64,000 nt of DNA from JAENVU01 sp038250905 (GTDB lineage Bacteria; Actinomycetota; Acidimicrobiia; IMCC26256; JAENVU01). Made by a program: the position numbers and the translations under genes. How positions within the stretch are numbered: position 1 is the first letter of the stretch; each line of letters opens with the position of its first letter. Below the pieces are notes generated by a model that did not search any database, was not told the DNA's origin, and saw nothing but the letters and a program-made list of their open reading frames with translations. The stretch spans positions 1 through 64,000 of the forward strand of contig JBBSBV010000003.1 in assembly GCA_038250905.1 (NCBI GenBank). Direction: 5' to 3'. This document shows, piece by piece, positions 45,608-53,535 of the stretch.

Positions 45608-46384
45608 ATGGGTCGTCTGCAGGACAAGGTCGCCATCATCACCGGAGCCGGTCAGGGGATCGGGTTGGCCTATGCCGAGCGGTTTCTCGCCGAGGGGGCC
45701 AAGGTGGTCGTGGCCGAGATCAACGAGGAGCGCGGCGCCTCGGCGATGGCCCGGCTCGAGGGCAAGGGCGACGCCGTCTTCGTCACGACCGACATCGCGA
45801 ACGAGGAGTCGGCGGCGGCCTGCGCGGCGGCGGCCATCGACGCCTTCGGTTCACTCGACATCCTCGTGAACAACGCCGCGCTCTATTACGACATCCAGAA
45901 CGAGCGCAACGACTGGGAGTACCTGCAGAAGGTCTTCGCGGTCAATCTCCACGGCGCGTGGATCATGGCCCGGGCGTGTGCGCCCGCGATGGTCGAGCAG
46001 CGCTGGGGCCGGATCATCAACCAGTCGTCCGGCGCGGCCTACATGTACAACATGACGCCGATGGGCGACTTCACCGAGGTGAGCGCCTTCTCGTACAGCC
46101 AGACCAAGTGGGGTGTGGTCGGGCTCACCAAGTTCCTCGCGAGCCAGCTTGGTCAGTACAACGTCACCGTCAACTGCATCGCGCCGGGCGTCACCATGAC
46201 CGAGGCCACCAAGAAGATCGTGCCCGAGGAGTACATCGGGATGATCCCGATGATGTCGGCGATGAAGCAGACGCTCGAGCCCGAGGACATCGCGGGCACC
46301 GCAGTGTTCTTCGCATCCGAGGACGCCAAGCTCGTCAGCGGTCAGGTGCTCTGCGTCGACGGCGGCTCCTGCATGCCGGCCTGA
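45608..46384 (+). CDS. SDR family oxidoreductase
   Basis: 258-aa classic SDR: TGAGQGIGLAYAERFL, ILVNNAAL, YSQTK active site and a C-terminal VSGQVLCVDGGSCMPA. The insertion before the active-site Tyr (YMYNMTPMGDFTEVSAFS) is longer than usual and may shape the substrate pocket. RBS GGAG before ATG 45608. Follows the dehydratase gene. Confidence 0.88.
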   Translation: MGRLQDKVAIITGAGQGIGLAYAERFLAEGAKVVVAEINEERGASAMARLEGKGDAVFVTTDIANEESAAACAAAAIDAFGSLDILVNNAALYYDIQNERNDWEYLQKVFAVNLHGAWIMARACAPAMVEQRWGRIINQSSGAAYMYNMTPMGDFTEVSAFSYSQTKWGVVGLTKFLASQLGQYNVTVNCIAPGVTMTEATKKIVPEEYIGMIPMMSAMKQTLEPEDIAGTAVFFASEDAKLVSGQVLCVDGGSCMPA

Positions 46385-46403
46385 CGGGCGGCGCGTTTCT
46401 CGC

Positions 46404-46661
46404 TCAGTGGGTTCCGGCGGCGAGGGCGAGGAGCACCAGCAAGCCGACGATCACTGCCATGAGGCCGATGGGGGTCTCCCACCACGCGTCGTCGCGGCGC
46501 TGACGCCGGGGCGCGATGCCGAGGCCGAATCCCAGTTCCGCGTAGCGCTCCTCGAAGCTGCGGCGGTCGAGCGGGAGTGCCAGCACGTCGCGAGCATCGC
46601 CCGCGGTCAGGTCGATCGTCGGGAGATCGAAGCCATCGAGGTACAGCTCGGTCGACGTCAT
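46404..46661 (-). CDS. Small C-tail-anchored membrane protein
   Basis: 85-aa protein with a hydrophilic N-terminal part and one C-terminal helix (TPIGLMAVIVGLLVLLALAA). The start overlaps the hydroxylase stop by 4 bp, so it is coupled to the hydroxylase and may assist or anchor it (inference). Not recognised. Confidence 0.55.
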   Translation of the reverse strand: MTSTELYLDGFDLPTIDLTAGDARDVLALPLDRRSFEERYAELGFGLGIAPRRQRRDDAWWETPIGLMAVIVGLLVLLALAAGTH

Positions 46662-47434
46662 ACCGAACTCCGCTCCGGTGCGCGCGTGAAGGGGGAGCGG
46701 AGTTGGCCGAAGTAACCGGTGGCCATCGGCTCGTCGATCCCGTAGCGGCTCGGCCAGCGGCCCACCGGCGCGTGGTAGGTCCCGAAGATCCGGTCGATCC
46801 AGGGGAACATGCCCGCGTAGTTGTGGTCCCGCGCCGCGACGTCGCCGGCGTGGTGCCAGTGATGGAAGTGCGGAGAGCTGAGGGCCTGGCCGACCGGACC
46901 GAAACGGACGCGGAAGTTCGCGTGCTGGAAGATGGCGTGGAGCTGGAGGATGACGAGCGTCGCGCCGAACGTCTCGCGGCTGAAGCCGAGCAGGGCCAGC
47001 GGGATCACCGCGACGATCCGCGACGTCGCACTGTCGAGCGGGTGGAGGTGCGCGCTCGCGAGCCAGTCCATCTGCTCGCTGGAGTGGTGGACGCGGTGCA
47101 GTTTCCAGAGGACCGGGATCTCATGGTGGGCCCGGTGCGCCCAGTACCCGCCGACCTCCACGATCAGGAGCGCGAGTGCGAGTTGCACCACCGCCGGGAG
47201 CGTGCGGACCGAGTCGGCGAGCACGGCGGGGGCGAGCGCCTGAAGTGGGGCGACGACCACGATTGCGAGCGCGACGAGCGCGATGGTGCCGAGCGTGCCG
47301 GTGAAGACGAAGTGCAGGACGTCGGTGCGGACTCCGGAGCGGAGGACCCGCTGCTCGCGTCGGATCGGGCGCAGGCGCTCGAGCGGCACGAACAGGATCC
47401 CGAGGAGTACCAGAGCGATCGCGGCTCGAATCAC
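46658..47434 (-). CDS. Sterol desaturase/fatty acid hydroxylase family membrane protein
   Basis: 258-aa di-iron membrane enzyme. Three His clusters are visible: HRAHHE, HRVHHS and HFHHWHH, spaced as in the C4/C5 sterol oxidase and fatty-acid hydroxylase family, with four hydrophobic helices. Start at the GTG at 47434; the longer frame to 47476 begins with a TTG and adds a hydrophilic tail. Substrate unknown, but a lipid hydroxyl is expected. Confidence 0.83.
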   Translation of the reverse strand: MIRAAIALVLLGILFVPLERLRPIRREQRVLRSGVRTDVLHFVFTGTLGTIALVALAIVVVAPLQALAPAVLADSVRTLPAVVQLALALLIVEVGGYWAHRAHHEIPVLWKLHRVHHSSEQMDWLASAHLHPLDSATSRIVAVIPLALLGFSRETFGATLVILQLHAIFQHANFRVRFGPVGQALSSPHFHHWHHAGDVAARDHNYAGMFPWIDRIFGTYHAPVGRWPSRYGIDEPMATGYFGQLRSPFTRAPERSSV

Positions 47435-47601
47435 ACTTCCAGGGTACCGCTCGATTGTGATCGTCCCATCAGGCAATGGTGAGGATCACCCGCTCGCACG
47501 GCGCGCAACTCCCGAGCCGGAGCTTGCGGAGGCGAGCACACGGAGCGAACCCCACGCGACGCATGACGATCAGGAGCGTGAGCGGAGGGCACGAAAGGGC
47601 G

Positions 47602-49842
47602 TCAATCGAAGACGCCGTCGGCCGCGAGGGCGGCGCGCTCGTCGGCGTCGAGACCGAGCAGTTCGCCGAGCACCCAGTCCTGGTCCTGACCGAGGGTGGG
47701 ACCCGGGCGGTCGTAGCCGCCGGGCGCGTCGGAGAGCCGGAACCCGTTGCGCTCGTAGAGGCCCGGGCCCATGAACGGATGGGTGAGCGGGACGAAGTGG
47801 CCCCGCCGCGCGATCTGCGGGTCGGAGTGTTGGTCGCCGAAGTCCTGGACCGGGACCGCCTCGACCCCGGCGGCCTGGAGCGTCTCGGCGACATCGATCG
47901 CGGTGCGGGGCGCGGTGTAGGCCGCGAGGTCGGGACCGGTGACGGCGAGGAGCCGGTCCCGTTCGGCACCGGTCCAGGCGGCGATCGCGACCCACCGGTC
48001 GCGGACCACCGCGCCGTCGGGTCCGGCGGCGTCGGCGCACGGGAAGACGCCGTGCACGAGGGCCGAGGCGTTGTCGTTCCCGGCGCGTCCCCGGGCGGTG
48101 CCCGTCGCCTGGAACTCCACCAGCCAGGGACTGAGGGTGTAGATCGCCGCTTCCACCTGGCTGACGTCGAGGTACACGCCTTCGCCGGTGCGGCGACGGT
48201 GCAGCAGGCCCGCCGCGAGTGCGGTGGCCACGAATCGCGGGGCGAGCGAATCGGTGATCGTGCCGTGGGGGCCGACGGGCTCGCGGTCGGGCCACCCGGT
48301 GAGAAAGTTGTACCCGGCCAGCGCCGATCCCTGGCCGCCGAAGCCCGGGTAGTTCTTGTGGGGGCCGGTCTGCCCGTTGAGGCACGCGCTCACCATCACC
48401 AGATCGGGCTTGAGCGGGGCGAGCGTGTCGTAGTCGAGGCCGAAGCCGCGCATCGCCCGGGGCGCGAAGTTCTCGGCGACCGCGTCGGCCCACTCGACGA
48501 TGAGGCGTCGGACCAGTTCCACCGCCTTCGGGTGCTTGAGGTTGAAGAGCACGTCGCGTTTGGCCGGGTTGAGGCCGTCGAACATCGCCGCGCCTTCGAG
48601 GCCGTGCGGATTGTTGGGGCCGAGCGCGTAGACCCGGAGGAAATCGGGCCGGCTGCGTGATTCGATGCGCAGGACGGTGGCGCCGTGCTCGGCGAAGTAG
48701 CGGGTGGAGATCGGCCCGGCCGCGCCGCTGCCGAGCTCGATGATGTTCACGCCGGTCCACGCGCCCGCGCCATCGCCCGCGGGCGCGGCAGGTGGCGGGG
48801 CGGGCGCGCCGACGGACGTGCTCCGGACGGTGACGAACGAACGGGGGAGCGTGACCCCGGGCTCCACCTCGGTCCAGAATGCGCGTGACGCGAGCTGCTC
48901 GCTCGCGAGGATCTCCGCCGGTCCGTTGATCGGCGCGAGCATCAGATTGGTCTCGCACGCGATCGCGTACAGCTCGCGCATGGTGTGGCGCGCGAAGTAG
49001 GCGGCGACGTCGGTCTCGACCGCGCGCAAGGTTGCGTCGTCGGCGGAGTTGGGAGAGAAGGTCGCCCAGTCCATCGCGCGCAACGTGTCGGTGTCGACGA
49101 GACGGGTCAGTGTCCCGAGGCTGGGCACGCGCGCCTTACCGCCGCGCAGGCCGAACGACACGAACCCGTCGAGCGTCGGCCAGATCTCGCGTGTCTTGCC
49201 GATGTTCGCGCCGCGCCGCATGCCCCGGAACCCGTTGAACGGGAATCGCGACGGCGTCGACATGTTGGCGACGGCGACCACCTCCTGCATCGAGACGTCG
49301 ACGTGTTGGGGGCGACCGCTGGCGAGGCCGGTGAGGGCGGCGAAGGCCATCTCCGCGGCGGCGTGGTTGTATCCCGCGGGTTCCGCACACCGCACCGGGG
49401 CACGATCGGGGTCACCCGTGCAGTAGAGGTTGCCGCTTGCCGCCATCACCCCGAGGTCCGATGCCCGCCACGCGGCACGCGGTCCGGTGCCGCCGAAGGG
49501 CGTGAGGCTCACCCACACGGTGTGGGGCGCAGTGCCGGGATCGACGGACCACGCGCCCGGGAACCGTGGCGTGTCGAGCACCACGTGCGCGCGGTCGAGG
49601 AGGGCGGTGAACGCCGGGTCGGAGGCGTCGGTCACCGGGAGCCGGGCGCTCCGCAGCGCCCAGGCGGTCTCCCGGTGGGGCTGGGCCGCGAGCGGATCGC
49701 CCGCCGGCGGTACCGGCCGCACGACCTCGGCGCCGAGGTCGGCGAGCATCCGGCCGGCCATCGCGCCGGGTTCGCCGGTCAGGTCGGCGACCACTACACC
49801 GGTGAGCAGCGTTGACGGGCTCTCCGAGACTTTTCCTGACAC
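47602..49842 (-). CDS. Double-domain CoA-transferase family III protein (CaiB/BaiF)
   Basis: 746-aa protein with two CaiB/BaiF domains (about 15-360 and 375-745), roughly twice the usual length. Each has the VVVADLTGEPGAMAG or INIIELGSGAAGPIS opening. The conserved Asp that carries the acyl-CoA is plausible in the first half (RASDLGVMAASG, D129) but not at the equivalent spot in the second (GSALAGYNFLTG), so one active site may be lost. Moves CoA between acids. The frame starts at a GTG at 49842 inside an operator palindrome; a GTG at 49794 is an alternative. Divergent from the amidohydrolase. Confidence 0.85.
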   Translation of the reverse strand: MSGKVSESPSTLLTGVVVADLTGEPGAMAGRMLADLGAEVVRPVPPAGDPLAAQPHRETAWALRSARLPVTDASDPAFTALLDRAHVVLDTPRFPGAWSVDPGTAPHTVWVSLTPFGGTGPRAAWRASDLGVMAASGNLYCTGDPDRAPVRCAEPAGYNHAAAEMAFAALTGLASGRPQHVDVSMQEVVAVANMSTPSRFPFNGFRGMRRGANIGKTREIWPTLDGFVSFGLRGGKARVPSLGTLTRLVDTDTLRAMDWATFSPNSADDATLRAVETDVAAYFARHTMRELYAIACETNLMLAPINGPAEILASEQLASRAFWTEVEPGVTLPRSFVTVRSTSVGAPAPPPAAPAGDGAGAWTGVNIIELGSGAAGPISTRYFAEHGATVLRIESRSRPDFLRVYALGPNNPHGLEGAAMFDGLNPAKRDVLFNLKHPKAVELVRRLIVEWADAVAENFAPRAMRGFGLDYDTLAPLKPDLVMVSACLNGQTGPHKNYPGFGGQGSALAGYNFLTGWPDREPVGPHGTITDSLAPRFVATALAAGLLHRRRTGEGVYLDVSQVEAAIYTLSPWLVEFQATGTARGRAGNDNASALVHGVFPCADAAGPDGAVVRDRWVAIAAWTGAERDRLLAVTGPDLAAYTAPRTAIDVAETLQAAGVEAVPVQDFGDQHSDPQIARRGHFVPLTHPFMGPGLYERNGFRLSDAPGGYDRPGPTLGQDQDWVLGELLGLDADERAALAADGVFD

Positions 49843-49851
49843 GCGTGTCAG
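49836..49851. promoter_or_regulatory. Putative operator, perfect TGAC/GTCA palindrome (site 4)
   Basis: CTGACACGCGTGTCAG, a perfect 16-bp palindrome and the best copy of the motif. It lies between the CoA-transferase and the amidohydrolase (start 49887) and overlaps the GTG at 49842. Confidence 0.7.
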
Positions 49852-49886
49852 CGTACTCTTGGCGCCTCGCCCGCCCGAGAGGACCG

Positions 49887-51068
49887 ATGGCCATGCCCGA
49901 AGATCGCCGCGCCGAAGACCGCATCGTCGACGCCGACTGCCACATCCTCGAACCGCCCGACATCTGGAGCAACTGGCTGCCCGAGCGGTACCGGGACAAG
50001 GCGCCGAAGCTGGTGAAGGACGCGCAGGGCGGCGACGCGTGGCTCACCGGCGTGGGTGGCGACCCCGATCCGATCGGACTCACCGCGACTCCGGGCATGC
50101 CCTTCGACGAGTTCCGGTGGTTCGGTGTCACCTACGAAGAAGCGCGCACCGGTTGCTACAACGGCGCGGCCCGACTCGAGGACATGGACATCGACGGCGT
50201 GTGGGCCGAGGTGCTGTTCCCACCGCAACGCACGATGAGTCATTTCCTCGGTGACGACGACGACGACTTCGTCCTCGCGGGTGTCGAGGCCTACAACAAC
50301 TTCCTCTTCGAGGAGTTCTGTGCACCCGATCCCACGCGGCTCGTCGGGCTCGCGCAGATCCCGTCGCTCGGCATCGACCAGGCGGTCGACGGTCTGCGGA
50401 AGGCCAAGGCGCGGGGCGCGAAGGGTGTGTTGATCTCGAACTGGCCCTCGGGGAACGGCGCGTTGTCACGCGACGACGATTCGTTCTGGGCGGCCGCGGT
50501 GGACGAGGGAATCCCGGTCTCGGTCCACATCAACATCATCAGTCGTGCGCAACGCTCCCAGGGGCGCAAGGCGGCGGCGAAGGCCGGCAACGCGTTGTAC
50601 GACATGAGCAGTGAGGCCACCCGCGCCAAGGCGATCGGAGGCATGAGCCACGTCTTCTCGATGGCCGCGGGCAACATCACCGCGATGCTCTTCACCGGCG
50701 TCTTCGACCGGTTCCCGGAACTCCAGGTGTGTTGGATCGAGACCGGCGTCGGGTGGTTGCCGCACTTCATCGAGTGTCTGGACGACCGCTACTGGCGGAA
50801 CCGCGGATGGGGCGACCTGCCGATCCAGCACCCGCCGTCGCACTACTGGTACGCGAACAACGCGGCGACGTTCATCACCGACCGCTCGGGGATCATGCTG
50901 CGCCACCAGGTCGGCGTCGACAACATGATGTGGTCGAGCGACTATCCCCACCACGGCAACGACTGGCCCTACTCCCGCAAGGTCATCGAGGCGACGATGA
51001 ACGACATTCCCGCCGAGGAGAAGGCCAAGATCACCGGCGGCAACGCGCGTCGGATCTGGAACCTCTAG
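49887..51068 (+). CDS. Amidohydrolase-2 family metal hydrolase/decarboxylase
   Basis: 393-aa TIM-barrel hydrolase of the amidohydrolase-2 group (ACMSD/resorcylate-decarboxylase type). The N-terminal metal-site motif reads DADCHILEPPD in place of DxHxH; SVHINII, CWIETGVGWLPHF and WSSDYPHHGNDWPYS supply the other ligands. Such enzymes hydrolyse or decarboxylate ring-derived acids. Start at the ATG at 49887 after GAGAGGA. A 17-bp tandem duplication begins in its last codons. Confidence 0.82.
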   Translation: MAMPEDRRAEDRIVDADCHILEPPDIWSNWLPERYRDKAPKLVKDAQGGDAWLTGVGGDPDPIGLTATPGMPFDEFRWFGVTYEEARTGCYNGAARLEDMDIDGVWAEVLFPPQRTMSHFLGDDDDDFVLAGVEAYNNFLFEEFCAPDPTRLVGLAQIPSLGIDQAVDGLRKAKARGAKGVLISNWPSGNGALSRDDDSFWAAAVDEGIPVSVHINIISRAQRSQGRKAAAKAGNALYDMSSEATRAKAIGGMSHVFSMAAGNITAMLFTGVFDRFPELQVCWIETGVGWLPHFIECLDDRYWRNRGWGDLPIQHPPSHYWYANNAATFITDRSGIMLRHQVGVDNMMWSSDYPHHGNDWPYSRKVIEATMNDIPAEEKAKITGGNARRIWNL

Positions 51069-51087
51069 GGATCTGGAACCTCTAGGG
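51054..51087. repeat. 17-bp tandem direct duplication
   Basis: ATCTGGAACCTCTAGGG occurs twice in a row, covering the last codons and stop of the amidohydrolase and the stop of the convergent MerR gene. The identity of the copies suggests a recent slippage duplication. Confidence 0.9.
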
Positions 51088-51765
51088 ATTCTCGGCCCGC
51101 TCGATCGCGCCGAGGGTCAGACGCTGCAACGTCCGTTGGTGGACGTACTCGACGATGCGCGTGACCAGCGGGAGGAGCTGACCGGCGGCCGTGGCGGCGG
51201 ACTGCTGGAACGCGGCGAGTTCCTCCGGGTCCCAGGAGCGGCCGCGGGTGCCGGAGAACAGTTCGAGCACCTGGCGTTGCATGGTCTCGACGCCATCGAC
51301 GTAGATCGACGCCAGCTCGACGAGGACGTCGTCCGGGAGGCGGAGCCGGCTCAGTTCCGACGCGGCACGCAACATGTCGAGATCGGTGGAGTCGTACGCG
51401 GCACGACCGAACTCCGCCGGGTCCCGCAGCAGGCCGACCGCCCTGAGGCGATCGACGACCTCCGCGCCGAGCGACGACCGTTCGACCAGATCGTCGAGCG
51501 AATACGAGAGGCCGCCCTCGCCCGCGAAGATGCCGTCGACGAGATCCTGCCGGTCGGTGGTGAGCAGCGCCTTGATCGCCGCGAGCGAGAAGCGGCGTTG
51601 CTGGAGATCGCGGATCTGGTGGATGCGCTCGAGGTGCTCGGGTCCGTACTCCTTGGTCCGTCCGACGCGTTCGGCGGGCGGCAACAACCCCTCGCGCTGG
51701 TAGAAGCGGATGGTGTCGACCGTGATGTCGGCCTCGCGTGCGAGGCCGTCGATGCGCCATCCCAT
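51082..51765 (-). CDS. MerR-family transcriptional regulator
   Basis: 227-aa regulator. N-terminal MerR winged helix: WRIDGLAREADITVDTIRFY followed by QREGLLPPAERV (about 1-38), then the second HTH region KEYGPEHLERIHQIRDLQQR. The C-terminal 130 residues are helical, longer than metal-sensing MerR proteins and without a Cys-metal site, so it more likely senses an organic ligand. RBS AAGGGGA precedes ATG 51765. Divergent from a 51-aa small ORF with inverted repeats between. Confidence 0.88.
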   Translation of the reverse strand: MGWRIDGLAREADITVDTIRFYQREGLLPPAERVGRTKEYGPEHLERIHQIRDLQQRRFSLAAIKALLTTDRQDLVDGIFAGEGGLSYSLDDLVERSSLGAEVVDRLRAVGLLRDPAEFGRAAYDSTDLDMLRAASELSRLRLPDDVLVELASIYVDGVETMQRQVLELFSGTRGRSWDPEELAAFQQSAATAAGQLLPLVTRIVEYVHQRTLQRLTLGAIERAENP

Positions 51766-51801
51766 GGAATCCCCTTCGTACGACCGGGTTGTCTACCACC
51801 G

Positions 51802-51874
51802 ACATCTCTCTCGGAGATGTGACAGTCGTCATATATCTTGACAGTGACCGCACTGAGAGTGTTTACTCTCACTG
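51802..51874. promoter_or_regulatory. MerR divergent promoter region
   Basis: Contains ACATCTC/GAGATGT (51802-51808, 51814-51820) near the MerR start. Toward the small ORF, TTGACA (51838-51843) is a possible -35, followed by a 24-bp inverted repeat with arms CACTGAGAGT and ACTCTCACTG (51851-51874) that covers the -10 region. A repeat lying over the spacer/-10 is typical of MerR-controlled promoters. Confidence 0.55.
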
Positions 51875-51901
51875 TCCTGACATCGAGCCTAGGTGCTCAA
51901 C

Positions 51902-52057
51902 ATGAACGCAGCCACCAGCACACAGATGAACGTCGGCATCCCCGGCCGGACCTCGAGTCGTGAGGCCCGCCGGTGGATCGAGCGCCAACTGCGCTGGGAG
52001 CGGACCCTCGGGTCGCTCCGCGGCAAGGAATCGCACCCCGCCCGTCAGGCGGCGTAG
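51902..52057 (+). CDS. Small ORF, 51 aa, behind a MerR-type promoter
   Basis: 51-codon ORF, too short for most gene calls. It encodes a basic, helical peptide with two Trp (RRWIERQLRWERTLGSLRGK). It has its own promoter-like region upstream and a strong terminator (52105-52139) downstream, so the transcript is a stand-alone unit. Arg/Trp amphipathic character suggests DNA, RNA or membrane binding; no family recognised. Alternatively the transcript is the functional product and the peptide incidental. Confidence 0.5.
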   Translation: MNAATSTQMNVGIPGRTSSREARRWIERQLRWERTLGSLRGKESHPARQAA

Positions 52058-52104
52058 CGCCAGCACTCCGGTCGATCCCCCCGTCGGCCGTCGAGTACCA
52101 AGCA

Positions 52105-52139
52105 AGAGAAGCCCGGCCCCTCGAGGGTCGGGCTTCTCT
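52105..52139 (+). terminator. Intrinsic terminator hairpin
   Basis: AGAGAAGCCCGGCCC pairs with the segment ending GGTCGGGCTTCTCT: a 15-bp stem with one G-T pair and a short loop (52120-52124). Follows the small ORF by about 48 bp. Confidence 0.8.
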
Positions 52140-52171
52140 CGTGTTCGGCGGGACGCGGCGGGTCCCGGCCG

Positions 52172-53410
52172 TCAGACCAGGTCGCGGAGGTGCGCCGGCC
52201 AGCGCTGCGGCCGCCCGAACCGGTAGCCCTGGAGGAGATCGCAGCCGAGTTCGCCAAGACACTCGGCTTCGGCGTCGGTCTCGACCGCCTCGGCCAGCGT
52301 GAGGACACCGGCGGTCCGACAGGACGCGATGACCGAGGCGAGCAGTCGGCGGTGCGGAGCAGACCACTCGACCTGGCGAACGAGTGCCGGATCGAACTTG
52401 ACGATCTCGGGTTGCAGCATCGCCATGCTTGCGAGGCTCGCGTCACCGGCGCAGAAATCGTCGAACGCGATCCGATAGCCGAGGTTCTTGAGGTCTGCGA
52501 GGCGGTCCGCGGTATCGGGCATCGCGTCGATGGGGGCACCCGCGGCGATCTCGAAGACGACGCGACTGGCGTGGCGGTGCAGTGGCGCGCTGTCACAAAA
52601 GAGTTCGTCGTCGTGCAGCGACTCCGGGGCGAGGTTGATGAACACCCGGCTGTGGGGCGGGAGCCGGTCGATGATGTCGAGGACGTGGTGGCGCACGGCG
52701 CGGTCGAGGTCGACGAGACGGGACCGTGCGGTCGCCGCCTCGATCAGCTGCGGCGCGGTCATGAAGCCGGGCAGGTCGCCGCGGACGAGGACCTCATGGC
52801 CGAAGACGGTGTGTGTCCCGGCGCGGACGATCGGTTGGAGCGCGATCCAGGACCGGGCGAGCGCGGCGTCGAAGCGGCAGTCGTCGACCTGGTGGCGCGA
52901 ATCGTCGCACTCGACGGTGTCGTGGAGAGCCCGTTCGGCCAGGACGTCGTTGATGCTCGCGATCAGTTCCGGGCCGGGGCCCGGCGTCACGTGGAGCTGG
53001 TCGGCCGGGGCGTCGATCGGGGCGTCGTCCGGGGCGTTGGCCACGGCGTCGGTGACGCCCACCACGCCCGCGGTGTCTCTGAGCACAATCCGACCGGTGT
53101 CCGGATAGCGCCGGCGGACTTCGGCGAGCAAGGTGGACCCGCGTATCCCGGGCGTCGCCTCGTCGGCGATCACGACGTCGATCGGGTTCCGCTCGAGGAG
53201 CGACAGGGCCTCGTCCGCGTCGACCGCCCCGACGACCCGGATCCGTTCCGACCGCAAGGACCAGAGCAGTGAGCGGAGCAGGGTGGGATCGTGGTCGACG
53301 ACCAGCACGACCGGCGGCGGGGGTTGGGGGGTGATCACGCCCGTCGTTGCGGCGTGGACGGGGTCGACCCCTCCCTTCGTGGTGGCTGCCCGGGTGGTGA
53401 TGGTCGTCAT
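52172..53410 (-). CDS. REC-EAL domain protein (cyclic-di-GMP phosphodiesterase-like)
   Basis: 412-aa protein. A receiver-like domain lies at about 33-150 (VVLVVDHDPTLLRSLLWSLR; VVIADEATPG with the acceptor Asp). The C-terminal EAL domain (about 178-405) has HEVLVRG in place of EALLR, but keeps FINLAPESL, a Glu in VVFEIA, the DDF loop (IAFDDFCAGDASL), Lys in EIVKFDP and Glu in AEAVET. Most metal and catalytic residues are present, so activity is possible though the signature is atypical. Divergent from the hybrid kinase, with an 18-bp perfect palindrome between. Confidence 0.85.
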   Translation of the reverse strand: MTTITTRAATTKGGVDPVHAATTGVITPQPPPPVVLVVDHDPTLLRSLLWSLRSERIRVVGAVDADEALSLLERNPIDVVIADEATPGIRGSTLLAEVRRRYPDTGRIVLRDTAGVVGVTDAVANAPDDAPIDAPADQLHVTPGPGPELIASINDVLAERALHDTVECDDSRHQVDDCRFDAALARSWIALQPIVRAGTHTVFGHEVLVRGDLPGFMTAPQLIEAATARSRLVDLDRAVRHHVLDIIDRLPPHSRVFINLAPESLHDDELFCDSAPLHRHASRVVFEIAAGAPIDAMPDTADRLADLKNLGYRIAFDDFCAGDASLASMAMLQPEIVKFDPALVRQVEWSAPHRRLLASVIASCRTAGVLTLAEAVETDAEAECLGELGCDLLQGYRFGRPQRWPAHLRDLV

Positions 53411-53467
53411 GCTGACGTGTCGGCGGTGGATGGCCCGATCCGGACATTTCGCAGAGCCGTTTCTGGC

Positions 53468-53485
53468 TAGTGCAGCTGCACTAGC
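53468..53485. promoter_or_regulatory. Perfect 18-bp palindrome between EAL and kinase genes
   Basis: CTAGTGCAGCTGCACTAG sits midway in the divergent gap (53410 to 53536). It does not resemble the TGAC/GTCA or MerR repeats, so a different dimeric regulator, possibly the NarL-type regulator at 55134, is the likely reader. Confidence 0.65.
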
Positions 53486-53535
53486 GTCCGCCTGAACCCC
53501 TTGGCAAGACCGGAAAGGGGTGAGGGACGGTGGGC

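Noticed and set aside
47435..47476. N-terminal extension of the hydroxylase to 47476
   Set aside because: Begins with TTG and adds a hydrophilic tail before the first membrane helix; GTG 47434 is the better start.
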